DNA from: Candidatus Harrisonbacteria bacterium
Lineage (GTDB): Bacteria; Patescibacteriota; Minisyncoccia; UBA6257; 1-14-0-10-44-23
Assembly (NCBI GenBank): GCA_023255625.1
Contig: JAHFLF010000002.1
Coordinates: 1-39,733 of the forward strand
Reading direction: 5' to 3'
Length of the DNA: 39,733 nucleotides
Part shown: piece by piece, positions 9,490 to 17,914 of the stretch
Layout of the letters: each line of letters opens with the position of its first letter
How positions within the stretch are numbered: the stretch's first letter is position 1
Notes under the pieces: generated by a model
The model's input: only the letters and a program-made list of their open reading frames with translations
What the model was told of the DNA's origin: nothing
Databases searched by the model: none
Program-made: the position numbers and the translations under genes

Positions 9490-10230
9490 CTTAAAAAATG
9501 CGAGAACCCCCGGGCGTAAGCCAGAGGGTTCGGTGCTTGGATGCGGGGCAGTTCATCAAACCTGTAACCATCGCGCCGCGAGAAGCGCGTCTGGAAGATT
9601 GATCTTCTGCCCCGCTGGGAGAGAGGGAGGAGCCCGCCGGCGTGCTTTTGCACGCCGGCGGTACGAGACGCGGGACTCTAACTTATAAGTCCATAGGCGC
9701 GTCCGACGGAGTAGTGTTGGCCCTCCTTTGGGACCGTAGCTTTACTCCGTAGCAGTGGGGGCGCGCTTCGCCCCCACCACTGTGCCAGCGGGCTGCTTTC
9801 TTGGGAAAAGCAGGCGCTTTTTATTGTATTGAGAAGGGTGGTGGGGGCGTAAGACATGCCCGTACAAGCCCCCACCTTCGATCGGTCTCTGTTCGTGCCT
9901 CCTCCCGAAGATGCTTGCGGGCACGGAAGACGACCAAGCCGCCGCGCGGAGCGCAAGCTGCAGCGATCCACGAACCCTTTCTGCGCGGTCAAGGTGCACC
10001 GGTTTACGAGTTTTGGGGATTTTTTCAGAGGAAGGCGCTTCCGCCATCCTGCCTGTGCCCCTCCCGTATACCGTTAACTCAACACGCGCAATGCGGACGC
10101 AGCCGGAGAAGAATCCCCCGGTCTGCGCCGCTATTTGTGGCCAGAGGCCGAACAGAGCGCTATACAAGTTTGTAAAGCAGTCTATTCGACCCCCAACCAC
10201 ACTATTCGGTAACATTCGAGCCATTCAAAG
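9490..10230 (-). ncRNA. Candidate large structured non-coding RNA
   Basis: Possible promoter TTGACA-16-TATTTT; many strong hairpins (GGTGGGGGC/GCCCCCACC, CCGCCGGCGTGC/GCACGCCGGCGG, GCGGGGCAG/CTGCCCCGC); terminal hairpin GAACCC...GGGGTTC followed by TTTTTT. No convincing ORF. Confidence 0.55.
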
Positions 10231-10269
10231 AACTAAAATAAAAATACTCTATCCTGAAAATCTGTCAAG

Positions 10270-10415
10270 TTTTTCGGCGGGGAGCAGTGAAGTTCCCCGC
10301 CGAGGTTTTCGGCTGCGTCAGTTGCCGAGGGTTCTCCGAACCCAATCTTCCGCAGACCTCGAGGGCCTTTCGCGGCGGGTGACCGTGGACTTATACTGAC
10401 GCAGCTTCAAGAATA
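10270..10415 (-). ncRNA. Candidate small structured RNA downstream of pheS
   Basis: Promoter-like TTGCCC-16-TAAGAT; perfect 10-bp closing helix GCTGCGTCAG/CTGACGCAGC around about 74 nt; then hairpin CGGCGGGGA/TCCCCGCCG. Confidence 0.5.
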
Positions 10416-10477
10416 ATCTTACGCGTTTTTAAATTTTGGGCAAGTATCCTATAAAAGAGCAGACAGCGGATTCAAAA

Positions 10478-10517
10478 ATCCCTCACCGCAAGCGGTCCCC
10501 TCCCTTTTTCAAAGGGA
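10478..10517. repeat. Half copy of the CCCTCACCGCAAGCGGTCCCCTCCC repeat
   Basis: tccctcaccgcaagcggtcccctccctttttcaaagggagaatt; same core at 16505-16550 and 19950-19992. Confidence 0.85.
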
Positions 10518-10520
10518 GAA

Positions 10521-11666
10521 TTAACGGATCTCCGCACCAAACTGTTTTTTTGTCTCTTCAATGACTTTGTTTTGCAGCGGTTCAATCTCTTCTACCGTGA
10601 GCGTCCGGTCAATACTGCGGTAGACGATGTGATACGCATAGCTGATTTTGTCCGCGCCAAATTTTTTATCGTTTTCGTATTTATCCAGCAGCGTTACCTC
10701 CTCGGCTAAATCCCCTACAATGTCGCGAATCAAATCAAAATAATTATTTGGAATAAAAGTCTTGGGCACGACAAACGATATGTCACGGGTGATGGCCGGA
10801 TACTTGCTAACCTCTTTGAACTTGTTGCCCAGTTTAAGCTGTTTTTTCACCCGCTCGTCCTGGCTCCAGAGCAGACGGATGTCCGGCAGAGACATGCTAA
10901 CCATCGCCAGCCGTTCCAGTCCAAAACCAAACCACCAGCCGGTGTAATGATCCACGCCGAAGTTTTTGAGCACGCTTTCGCGCGGCACGCCGCAGCCGAG
11001 CATCTCAATCCACTTGCCGTCCTTCTCAATCTCCATCTCCATACTTGGATCGGTGTACGGGAAGTCATCCTTATTAAAGCGATTTTTAACATCTTTGCCG
11101 AAAAGGTTGTGGGAAATATCATTAAGAGCTTCTTTGAGCTTTTCCTGCCAGACCGCTCCGGTATCTTTTTCGGTTTTCGGCACCATGTATCCACCGCCAA
11201 ACTGGTGGAAGACATTCATGTGGCGATTATCAATTTCGTCTTTACGGTAGACTTTGCCGTAGCAGACCACGCCGAATGACTCCCCTTTTGCGATTTTCGT
11301 TTTTATTTCCGGCAGATTTAAATAGTAGTGCCAAAAAACTGTGTCGTGGGTACGCAAAATGTTTTCATCGTTCACATAATAGGTGTCGCTTTTGCTGCGC
11401 GCCGGGTGGCCAGGTGGCATATTAAACAAATCAAAGGTAACACTGGCCGGCACAATCTCCGGAATTTTGATGATGTCAAAACCATCAAGACTTTTTGCGC
11501 TTAGTGCTTTTTGGATGATTTCATACAGCGGGCTGCCTGGCGTGCGCGATAGGTCCGGCATGGCCAAAAACCGCTTCATGCGGAGCGCCTCGGCGTCAGT
11601 TCGTTTTTCTAGTTCTGCCCGAGCAGATTTTTCTTCAGGGGTGTCTATGATGATTTCCCGATGCAT
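10521..11666 (-). CDS. pheS: Single-chain phenylalanyl-tRNA synthetase: PheS-like core fused to a C-terminal FDX-ACB domain
   Basis: HPARSKSDTYYV, GCGVPRESVLKNFGVDHYTGWWFGFGLERLAM; C-terminus FKEVSKYPAITRDISFVVPKT...ISYAYHIVYRSIDRTLTVEEI resembles the FDX-ACB domain usually in PheT. Confidence 0.87.
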   Translation of the reverse strand: MHREIIIDTPEEKSARAELEKRTDAEALRMKRFLAMPDLSRTPGSPLYEIIQKALSAKSLDGFDIIKIPEIVPASVTFDLFNMPPGHPARSKSDTYYVNDENILRTHDTVFWHYYLNLPEIKTKIAKGESFGVVCYGKVYRKDEIDNRHMNVFHQFGGGYMVPKTEKDTGAVWQEKLKEALNDISHNLFGKDVKNRFNKDDFPYTDPSMEMEIEKDGKWIEMLGCGVPRESVLKNFGVDHYTGWWFGFGLERLAMVSMSLPDIRLLWSQDERVKKQLKLGNKFKEVSKYPAITRDISFVVPKTFIPNNYFDLIRDIVGDLAEEVTLLDKYENDKKFGADKISYAYHIVYRSIDRTLTVEEIEPLQNKVIEETKKQFGAEIR

Positions 11667-11688
11667 AGAGTTGATTATAGCAGATAGG

Positions 11689-12099
11689 TTAGGATAATTT
11701 GCTCAAGTTTTTTGTAAGCGGGTAGACAATCTCTTCAGGGCCGTATATCCATACTGCCCGATATTGTAAGGCATCTTCGTTGTGGGCCGCAATAGTCCGT
11801 GTATACTCGGCATAATCTGCCGGAGCGGCGTCATCCGTATAGTCAACCACAAGAATTCCTTTATCAAGACACTCCTTGCGGATTGTTTTCATCTTGTTCT
11901 GTCCGGCTTTCCGGACATAGTGTCCGATTTGCGTCAGGTATTTGTGGGTGGATCCATCTCCGTCAACTACATCGGGTCCAAATGTTTCTTGCGGCAGCTC
12001 CCTACCGGCAGTAAGGCCCAGTACAAAGGCGGCATTAGAAATGATTCCTTTGTCTTCCCTGGCTTGATCCACTATGAGTACGCTTATATTTTTGTTCAT
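11689..12099 (-). CDS. DUF2000-like (PTH2-fold) protein
   Basis: NAAFVLGLTAGRELPQETFGPDVVDGDGSTHKYLTQIGHYVRKAGQNKMKTIRKE. Confidence 0.6.
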   Translation of the reverse strand: MNKNISVLIVDQAREDKGIISNAAFVLGLTAGRELPQETFGPDVVDGDGSTHKYLTQIGHYVRKAGQNKMKTIRKECLDKGILVVDYTDDAAPADYAEYTRTIAAHNEDALQYRAVWIYGPEEIVYPLTKNLSKLS

Positions 12100-12130
12100 A
12101 TTTTGTGATTTAAGTTTACTATGAATAATG

Positions 12131-12156
12131 AAAAACCGCCCAAGCGGCGGTTTTGG
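12131..12156. terminator. Bidirectional intrinsic terminator
   Basis: AAAACCGCCcaagcGGCGGTTTT. Confidence 0.8.
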
Positions 12157-12273
12157 TTAGTCAATTTCTAAACAAAACTCTACCGCCTGGGCGATGTAAA
12201 GGCGGTAAAGAAAAACTGGCGAGTTGTGATAGATGTAATCATCATATGTACGATATCACGGGTAAATTCGGTG

Positions 12274-12714
12274 TCAATACCAGTCAACTAATTCGGTAAA
12301 GCGTACATAAAATCCAAATGGATCAACGACTCTAAAGTCTTTTTTGTTCCATCGTTTGAGCATGAGGGGCTGTGAAATCTGCTCTGGTTTAAGTTTGTCT
12401 TTGATGTTGTTCCAGAGTCCTTCAACATCAGAGACGGGGATCGTTATTTCAACTTCGTATCCGCGCCGTGTGCCAGCCGGAAAATCTTTGAAAAATGCAT
12501 GTTGCGAAACCTTTTCTTTGTCACCATAGAAATTTAAATGTGTCTCGCCGAGCGCGTCTTCGCGTCTTAGGACCATGTAGCCGAGGTCGCTGTTACCGCC
12601 ACTCTGTGGGTCGTAGCGAATTTCACGAAAACCAAAAATGCCATAAAAATCTCGCGCTGTCTGAAAATCAGGGACATGCAGTTCGAGAATTAAATTATTC
12701 GTTACTTTGTCCAT
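12274..12714 (-). CDS. VOC/glyoxalase family protein
   Basis: NLILELHVPDFQTARDFYGIFGF...VVDPFGFYVRFTE. Confidence 0.8.
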   Translation of the reverse strand: MDKVTNNLILELHVPDFQTARDFYGIFGFREIRYDPQSGGNSDLGYMVLRREDALGETHLNFYGDKEKVSQHAFFKDFPAGTRRGYEVEITIPVSDVEGLWNNIKDKLKPEQISQPLMLKRWNKKDFRVVDPFGFYVRFTELVDWY

Positions 12715-12716
12715 AG

Positions 12717-12788
12717 TACCAGGGGCGAGGATCGGACTCGCGGCCTAACGCTTATGAAGCGTTTGCTCTACCACTGAGCTACCCTGGC
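12717..12788 (-). tRNA. tRNA with CAT anticodon, elongator type (Met, or Ile2 if lysidine-modified)
   Basis: GCCAGGGTAGCTCAGTGGTAGAGCAAACGCTTCATAAGCGTTAGG...; C11-G24 pair is elongator type. Confidence 0.9.
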
Positions 12789-12871
12789 GTACGAAAATAA
12801 TAGCGATTTTAGAGAATTATTGCAAACTTTCAACTTTTGCTCTATAATATCTGCTTACCGCTGTTCAAGGC

Positions 12872-12946
12872 AGCGGAGTAGGGAAACGGTATCCCGCTTG
12901 GCTCATAACCAGGAGACAGTCAGTTCGACTCTGACCTCCGCAACCA
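12872..12946 (+). tRNA. Probable initiator tRNA-fMet(CAT), CCA encoded
   Basis: AGCGGAGTAGGGAAACGGTATCCCGCTTGGCTCATAACCAGGAGACAGTCAGTTCGACTCTGACCTCCGCAACCA; unpaired 1:72, R11:Y24. Promoter TTGCAA-17-TATAAT upstream. Confidence 0.87.
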
Positions 12947-12976
12947 TTCTTCGCTAAAGCTTCGAAATGGCAAGCA

Positions 12977-15613
12977 TTATTGTTTACCCAGTTTTTTGGC
13001 GTACTTTTGGAATTCATTGCCCTTTTCATTAAAGTCTTTCCATAAACTATAGCTTGGCGAGGCGGTTGAAAGCAGGCAGATCTCGCCCGGCTCTGTATGA
13101 TCATACGCAAACTGTACGGCGTCGCGCATGCTGCGGGTACGCAGGATGTTTAACTCGCTAGCTCCGGTAAACATGCGCTCGCCGGTATCTGGAAATAAGA
13201 CAATATTTTTTATCCCTGCGGTACGCACAGCCGCTTCCAGACCCGTAAAGTCATATCCTCTATCAAGTCCGCCGAGAAAAATTGTGCCAATTTTTGGCAA
13301 TGAGCGGAGCGCCATAATCGTTGACTCTGGTGCGGTTGAAATAGCGTCGTCATAGAATGTAATGCCGCGAAAGGTGCAAATGTTTTCAAGTCGGTGCGGG
13401 AGTGGTTTAAAGTTGAGGATTGCCCGGCGGCTGACCTCGTCAGGAATTTTAAGCAGACGCGCAACAGTTACCGCTGCACATACATTTTCTAAATTGTGCG
13501 GCCCAAGGAGTGGCATCTCTCCAGCAGTAACTGGGATATCGGCGGCAAATGGTATCGCCTTGGAACGAGTTGTACCCGCCCATTCTACAAGCTGCGGGTC
13601 ATTTGGGTTAAAAATAAATGAGTCATTTTGGCTTTGGAATTCAACAATGTTTCTTTTAGCTCGGTAATATGGCTGTGCGCCTTCGTGATATGGAAGATGC
13701 TCCGGAAATAAGTTCGTGACTACGGCGATATTCGGCGAATATTTTGTGTCATCAAGCTGGTGGCTGGAAAGCTCAAGCACAAAAATAGTTTTATCACTTA
13801 GCAATTTAGATAAATTGCTAATTAAGGCGCCAAGCATTGGTACGCCAATGTTGCCAAGTAGCTGGACCGGCTTGCCTGCTTCTTTAAGAATTGCGTAGAT
13901 CAGCGATGAGGTCGTGCTTTTGCCCTTTGTGCCGGTAACGCCAATCGTCAGATGAGAGCGAGTTTGCGAGAAAAATAAATTAGTTGCGGTAGTGTATGGA
14001 ATATTCACAAACCGTTTCGGAATTCCCGGTGTTTTTATTGCAACATCGTACTTCTGCTGGATCTCAAGATAATTTTTATTTTTGCGCTCATCGGCAATCC
14101 CGAGTTTGAGTTTTGGATAGCGCTTGCGCATATACTTATAGCTGACAGTTCCCTCTTTACCGTAGCCAAGAATAAGTGCGTTAGTCATCCCAGAGAAACG
14201 AAACGGCGCAGGCACAAGCGGCGATGGCTGTGTACGCATAATGCCGGCGATTGCCTCTGGCGTCGTCGTAAGTTGCAGCGACAGTGTTTTAAACACTATC
14301 GTTTTGCCATAGCGTTTTTTGCATAGGTGAAGAGCTGCCTGAATTTCTTCAAAGGTGCCAACGCAGTCAAATGGTTTGAGCGTGCCAAGCCCAACCAGAT
14401 CTTTGTAGATTGGGATAAGCGCTTCGTCCTCAAACAAATTTTTGCCAAAGATTGAGACCAAATCTTTTTTACTGACAAACGGCGCGAGGATTGCAAAGAC
14501 AAAGGCGCATTTGCTGCATTGATTGCACCACAGCTTCCTGCTGTCATCCCGAAGCCGAGGGATCTCGCCGGAGGCGGGCGCGTACTCGCGCCCGAGATTC
14601 TTCGCTTCGCTCAGAATGACCGAGGGATTAATCTTCGCCACTTGATTGCAGCTGCTGAATTTTCTGAAATACTTTGCGTGCCTGCTGAATAATTTTGCAA
14701 TCCGTAATTCATAGAACGGCCGCAGGATTGAAAAATAGGTTATGTCTGGTGTTACAAAACGACGAATGTATTCTTGAAACAGTTCTTCAAATTCTGCGGA
14801 TTTGCTCCACTGGTGATTAATAAGTTCCCCCTTATATTCAAGGTTGCCAAAATTACTACTGTATTCATTTGCAACAATCGCGTATCGATAATCGTAAAGA
14901 ACGCCAGCCAAAATACCAATCCAGGCAAGGATCGCTGAAATGGGTATGTGACCATTAAAACTGTCCGGGTATTTCTCAAAAATTTTTGGATCAAGCTGGC
15001 GCGAGATAAAGATACTAGGTAGGCCAATGGCTTTAACGACGCTGCGCGTCTGCGCATTTTGCCGCTGGGTTTCCGTGACCAGGGTGCTCGCTGGCAGTTT
15101 TTGTTCTTTAAGGAGCTCCGCGGCAACGAGCGAGTCTTTTCCACCGCCAATGCCAAGGAGCGACCTGTTTGTGCGCGCAAAATCCACTCCGACGCTCGCG
15201 GTGCGAGGTCGGAGCCCCGACCCATCCGCCGTCGGGGCTGTTTCCGGAAATTTTGCTAATATCGCAGGATCAAGATTGTTGCGATACAAAAATTCACCTA
15301 GACCTTTGCGATAGACTTTGTTCCAAAACAGCGCTTGTTCGGGTGCAAGTGGCTGGGTAAGGGTAATCGTGTTTGGGCAGTACAGTTTATAGTAGCTGAT
15401 GCCCATCATAAGATGCAGCCCCTGAATCACGCTCTCAAGGAGCTGCGGCGGAATGTTTGCCGCGATTTTTTGGTCAGCAGGAAGAATAAGTTTTTCTGTA
15501 AAGACGAGCGGCTCTCTATTAGAAAAATTAATTGTGTAGGTAAATGTCAGCAATCTCTTAGCGAGATCGGCGCTATACGAAGTAAATTCAAAGGTGGTCG
15601 GGCTGATCGGCAT
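12977..15613 (-). CDS. Bifunctional MurL-MurD2-like fusion (UDP-MurNAc-L-Ala-L-Glu epimerase domain + Mur ligase domain)
   Basis: N-half LLGIGGGKDSLVAAELL ... WCNQCSKCAFVF (MurL-like); C-half MTNALILGYGKEGTVSYKYM ... IGVTGTKGKSTTSSLI ... LPHRLENI (MurD-type ligase). One continuous ORF. Confidence 0.78.
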   Translation of the reverse strand: MPISPTTFEFTSYSADLAKRLLTFTYTINFSNREPLVFTEKLILPADQKIAANIPPQLLESVIQGLHLMMGISYYKLYCPNTITLTQPLAPEQALFWNKVYRKGLGEFLYRNNLDPAILAKFPETAPTADGSGLRPRTASVGVDFARTNRSLLGIGGGKDSLVAAELLKEQKLPASTLVTETQRQNAQTRSVVKAIGLPSIFISRQLDPKIFEKYPDSFNGHIPISAILAWIGILAGVLYDYRYAIVANEYSSNFGNLEYKGELINHQWSKSAEFEELFQEYIRRFVTPDITYFSILRPFYELRIAKLFSRHAKYFRKFSSCNQVAKINPSVILSEAKNLGREYAPASGEIPRLRDDSRKLWCNQCSKCAFVFAILAPFVSKKDLVSIFGKNLFEDEALIPIYKDLVGLGTLKPFDCVGTFEEIQAALHLCKKRYGKTIVFKTLSLQLTTTPEAIAGIMRTQPSPLVPAPFRFSGMTNALILGYGKEGTVSYKYMRKRYPKLKLGIADERKNKNYLEIQQKYDVAIKTPGIPKRFVNIPYTTATNLFFSQTRSHLTIGVTGTKGKSTTSSLIYAILKEAGKPVQLLGNIGVPMLGALISNLSKLLSDKTIFVLELSSHQLDDTKYSPNIAVVTNLFPEHLPYHEGAQPYYRAKRNIVEFQSQNDSFIFNPNDPQLVEWAGTTRSKAIPFAADIPVTAGEMPLLGPHNLENVCAAVTVARLLKIPDEVSRRAILNFKPLPHRLENICTFRGITFYDDAISTAPESTIMALRSLPKIGTIFLGGLDRGYDFTGLEAAVRTAGIKNIVLFPDTGERMFTGASELNILRTRSMRDAVQFAYDHTEPGEICLLSTASPSYSLWKDFNEKGNEFQKYAKKLGKQ

Positions 15614-15716
15614 AATTCCAAGATTATAGCCGAATCTGCTCTATTTCTCAATTCTAGATCCTGCCGGCAGGGGCTAATTGTCAAAATTGCCAGGAATGAG
15701 TATAATCCTATGCATT

Positions 15717-15790
15717 GCGGGTGTAGCTCAGTTGGTTAGAGCGTCCCCCTGTCACGGGGAAGGTCACCGGTTCGAGTCCGGCCATCCGCG
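15717..15790 (+). tRNA. tRNA-Asp(GTC)
   Basis: GCGGGTGTAGCTCAGTTGGTTAGAGCGTCCCCCTGTCACGGGG...GGTTCGAGTCCGGCCATCCGC; promoter TTGTCA-17-TATAAT upstream. Confidence 0.96.
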
Positions 15791-15842
15791 CAGAGTAATT
15801 AAAATTAATGTAATATCTCGCATACGACTTCGTCTTCCTATT

Positions 15843-16115
15843 ATGGATACCTTAGCAAAGTCTGAGATTTTCTTCTTCATTACATCTATTGCCGTTGTTT
15901 TATTTACGATTGTCGGTGTCGTGATTGCATTTTATCTCATTAAGATCTCTCGCAATATAAGTGAGATTACCGAGCGGGCGAAAGATCAGGCCGGGAAAAT
16001 TTCTAACGACATTGATGCGCTCCGTGAAAATATTAAAGAAGAGGGGGTGCAAGCTTTGAAGAAATTTAAATTCATTGCAAATCTGTTTGGCAGCAAAAAA
16101 ACTAAGAATAAATAA
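15843..16115 (+). CDS. Small membrane-anchored hypothetical protein
   Basis: MDTLAKSEIFFFITSIAVVLFTIVGVVIAFYLIKISRNISE...; the longer ORF call at 15678 reads through tRNA-Asp. Confidence 0.7.
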   Translation: MDTLAKSEIFFFITSIAVVLFTIVGVVIAFYLIKISRNISEITERAKDQAGKISNDIDALRENIKEEGVQALKKFKFIANLFGSKKTKNK

Positions 16116-16119
16116 TGAT

Positions 16120-16449
16120 ATGACAAAAATAAACAAAAAGGCGGTACTGCTTGGGCTTGGGGCGACGGCGGTTGCAGCGGCAGCAGCGTATTTTTTAACC
16201 GGTGAGCGCGGCGAAAAGAATCGGCAGAAAATAAAAGTATGGGTTGAGGAGGCAAAAAATGAACTTGTCCGGGAATTAAAAGGTCTTAAGCAGGTCAGCC
16301 AGCAGAGTTATGCTGAAGTAGTTGATGAGGTTATAGGTCGCTATAAGGCCACAAAGGGCGCAACCCCGCGTGAACTTTCCTTGCTTAAAAAAGAGCTTAA
16401 AGCTCACTGGAAAAACATTACCAAGCACGTCGCCGGCGAGCGGGCTTGA
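16120..16449 (+). CDS. YtxH-like small membrane protein
   Basis: MTKINKKAVLLGLGATAVAAAAAYFLTGERGEKNRQKIKVWVEEAKNEL. Confidence 0.7.
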   Translation: MTKINKKAVLLGLGATAVAAAAAYFLTGERGEKNRQKIKVWVEEAKNELVRELKGLKQVSQQSYAEVVDEVIGRYKATKGATPRELSLLKKELKAHWKNITKHVAGERA

Positions 16450-16552
16450 TTCTCCCTTTTATAAAGGGAGTACCGCCAGCAGGCGGGGAGGGATTTGGAA
16501 TCTAAATCCCTCACCGCAAGCGGTCCCCTCCCTTTTATAAAGGGAGAATAAT
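16448..16552. repeat. Full-length approx. 100-bp palindromic repeat (AAAGGGAG/CTCCCTTT family)
   Basis: ttctcccttttataaagggagtaccgccagcaggcggggagggattt...aaatccctcaccgcaagcggtcccctcccttttataaagggagaat; same structure at 19884-19992. Confidence 0.9.
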
Positions 16553-17779
16553 AACCCCTAGTTCCTTCCCTACTTTCGTAAATGCAGCAACTGTTGTGTC
16601 TATCTGGGCTTTCGTGTGTGCGGCAGAAAGTTGCACGCGGATTCTGGCTTTGCCTAGCGGCACGACCGGGTAGCTGAAGCTGCGGACGTAAATGCCAAGA
16701 GCAAAGAGCTTTGAGGCAAAGAGCGCTGACAGTTTTTCGTCCATAAGCATTACCGGGTTTATAGGGTGTTTACCGTCCCCTCCCAATTTGAAACCAAGCG
16801 CCTCCATTTTCGCGCGGAAATATTTTGTGTTTTCGGCAAGCGTTGCGCGGGCCGGCGCAAGCAGCGTATCAAAGTTTTTGAGCGTATAAAGTGCCGTGCC
16901 GGCAATAACGGGGGCAAGTGCGTTTGAAAAGAGTGATGTTCGCGAGCGCTGGCGCAGCCAGTCAATAATTTCTTTGCGTCCGCTGGTAAAGCCGCCGGAG
17001 GCGCCGCCGAGCGCTTTGCCGAAGGTTGAGGTAATGATGTCTATTTTGCCTGTCATACCAAGCGCCTCAATTGACCCCCGGCCGGTTGCGCCGAGGACCC
17101 CAGAGGCGTGTGATTCGTCTACCATTACGAGCGCGCCATATTTTTGTGCGAGCGCAACAATCTCCGGTAGTTTAGCCGTTGATCCGTCCATGCTGAATAC
17201 GCCGTCGGTTGCTATCAGAATCCTTCGGGGACGTGTTGTCCCATTCGGTAGCTTCACTTGTGCTACTTGTGCCCCACTTGCCACTTGCAACTGCGACTCC
17301 AAGTCGCTCATATCCGAGTTTTTATATCGAAACCGCTCGGCTTTACAGAGTCGCACTCCGTCAATTATGCTCGCGTGATTGAGCTCGTCGGAAAGGATTG
17401 CATCGCCTTCTGAAAGAATTGTTTCAAAAAGCCCGGTGTTGGCATCAAAGCAGGAGGTGTATAAAATTGTGTCCTCTGTGCCCAAAAATTTTGAGACCTC
17501 CTGTTCAAGCTCTTTGTGCACATTCATCGTGCCGCAAATAAAAGGAACCGAAGCCGTGCCGTAGCCGTATTTGTCCAGCGCCTCATGAGCCGCCTTGCGC
17601 AGCATCTCACTGCCAGCCAAACCTAAATAGTTGTTTGCGCAAAAATTTAAAAATGTTTTGCCATTGATTGTAACCTCCGCGCCCTGATACCCAGAAAGCG
17701 TGCCGAATTCTTTGAATGTCCCCGCTTCTTTGAGAGACGCGAGATCCTTAGCGAACTGTTCTTGGAATGGATAATCCAT
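16535..17779 (-). CDS. kbl: Glycine C-acetyltransferase (2-amino-3-ketobutyrate CoA ligase)
   Basis: NFCANNYLGLAG, LGTEDTILYTSCFDANTGLFE, DGVFSMDGSTAKLP, ESHASGVLGATGRG, TSTFGKALGGASGGFTSG. Confidence 0.93.
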   Translation of the reverse strand: MDYPFQEQFAKDLASLKEAGTFKEFGTLSGYQGAEVTINGKTFLNFCANNYLGLAGSEMLRKAAHEALDKYGYGTASVPFICGTMNVHKELEQEVSKFLGTEDTILYTSCFDANTGLFETILSEGDAILSDELNHASIIDGVRLCKAERFRYKNSDMSDLESQLQVASGAQVAQVKLPNGTTRPRRILIATDGVFSMDGSTAKLPEIVALAQKYGALVMVDESHASGVLGATGRGSIEALGMTGKIDIITSTFGKALGGASGGFTSGRKEIIDWLRQRSRTSLFSNALAPVIAGTALYTLKNFDTLLAPARATLAENTKYFRAKMEALGFKLGGDGKHPINPVMLMDEKLSALFASKLFALGIYVRSFSYPVVPLGKARIRVQLSAAHTKAQIDTTVAAFTKVGKELGVIILPL

Positions 17780-17914
17780 ACAATAAAAATAGCATAATTT
17801 ATTCGCGTGCGCTATTTGTAAGCGTATCTACCATAAAAAGCGAACGACCCCCGAGGAGCGAGAGTCTCGCTTGACCTTGAGGGTCGTACTTGCGGCGGGC
17901 GAAGCCTTGTGCGC

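Noticed and set aside
9546-9625. tRNA-like fold GCGGGGCAG...CTGCCCCGCATCCA inside the large ncRNA candidate
   Set aside because: Lacks a proper T-loop (TTCRANY) and a 7-nt anticodon loop; not called a tRNA or tmRNA.
9742-10399. Several 120-160 aa ORFs on both strands between pheS and ndh
   Set aside because: Mutually overlapping, no family signature, compositionally like structured RNA; treated as ncRNA-region artefacts.
15678-16115. 145-aa ORF beginning MSKLPGMSIILCIAGVAQLVRASPCHGEG...
   Set aside because: The first part is translated tRNA-Asp (GVAQLVRAS is a classic tRNA artefact); the real start is taken as 15843.
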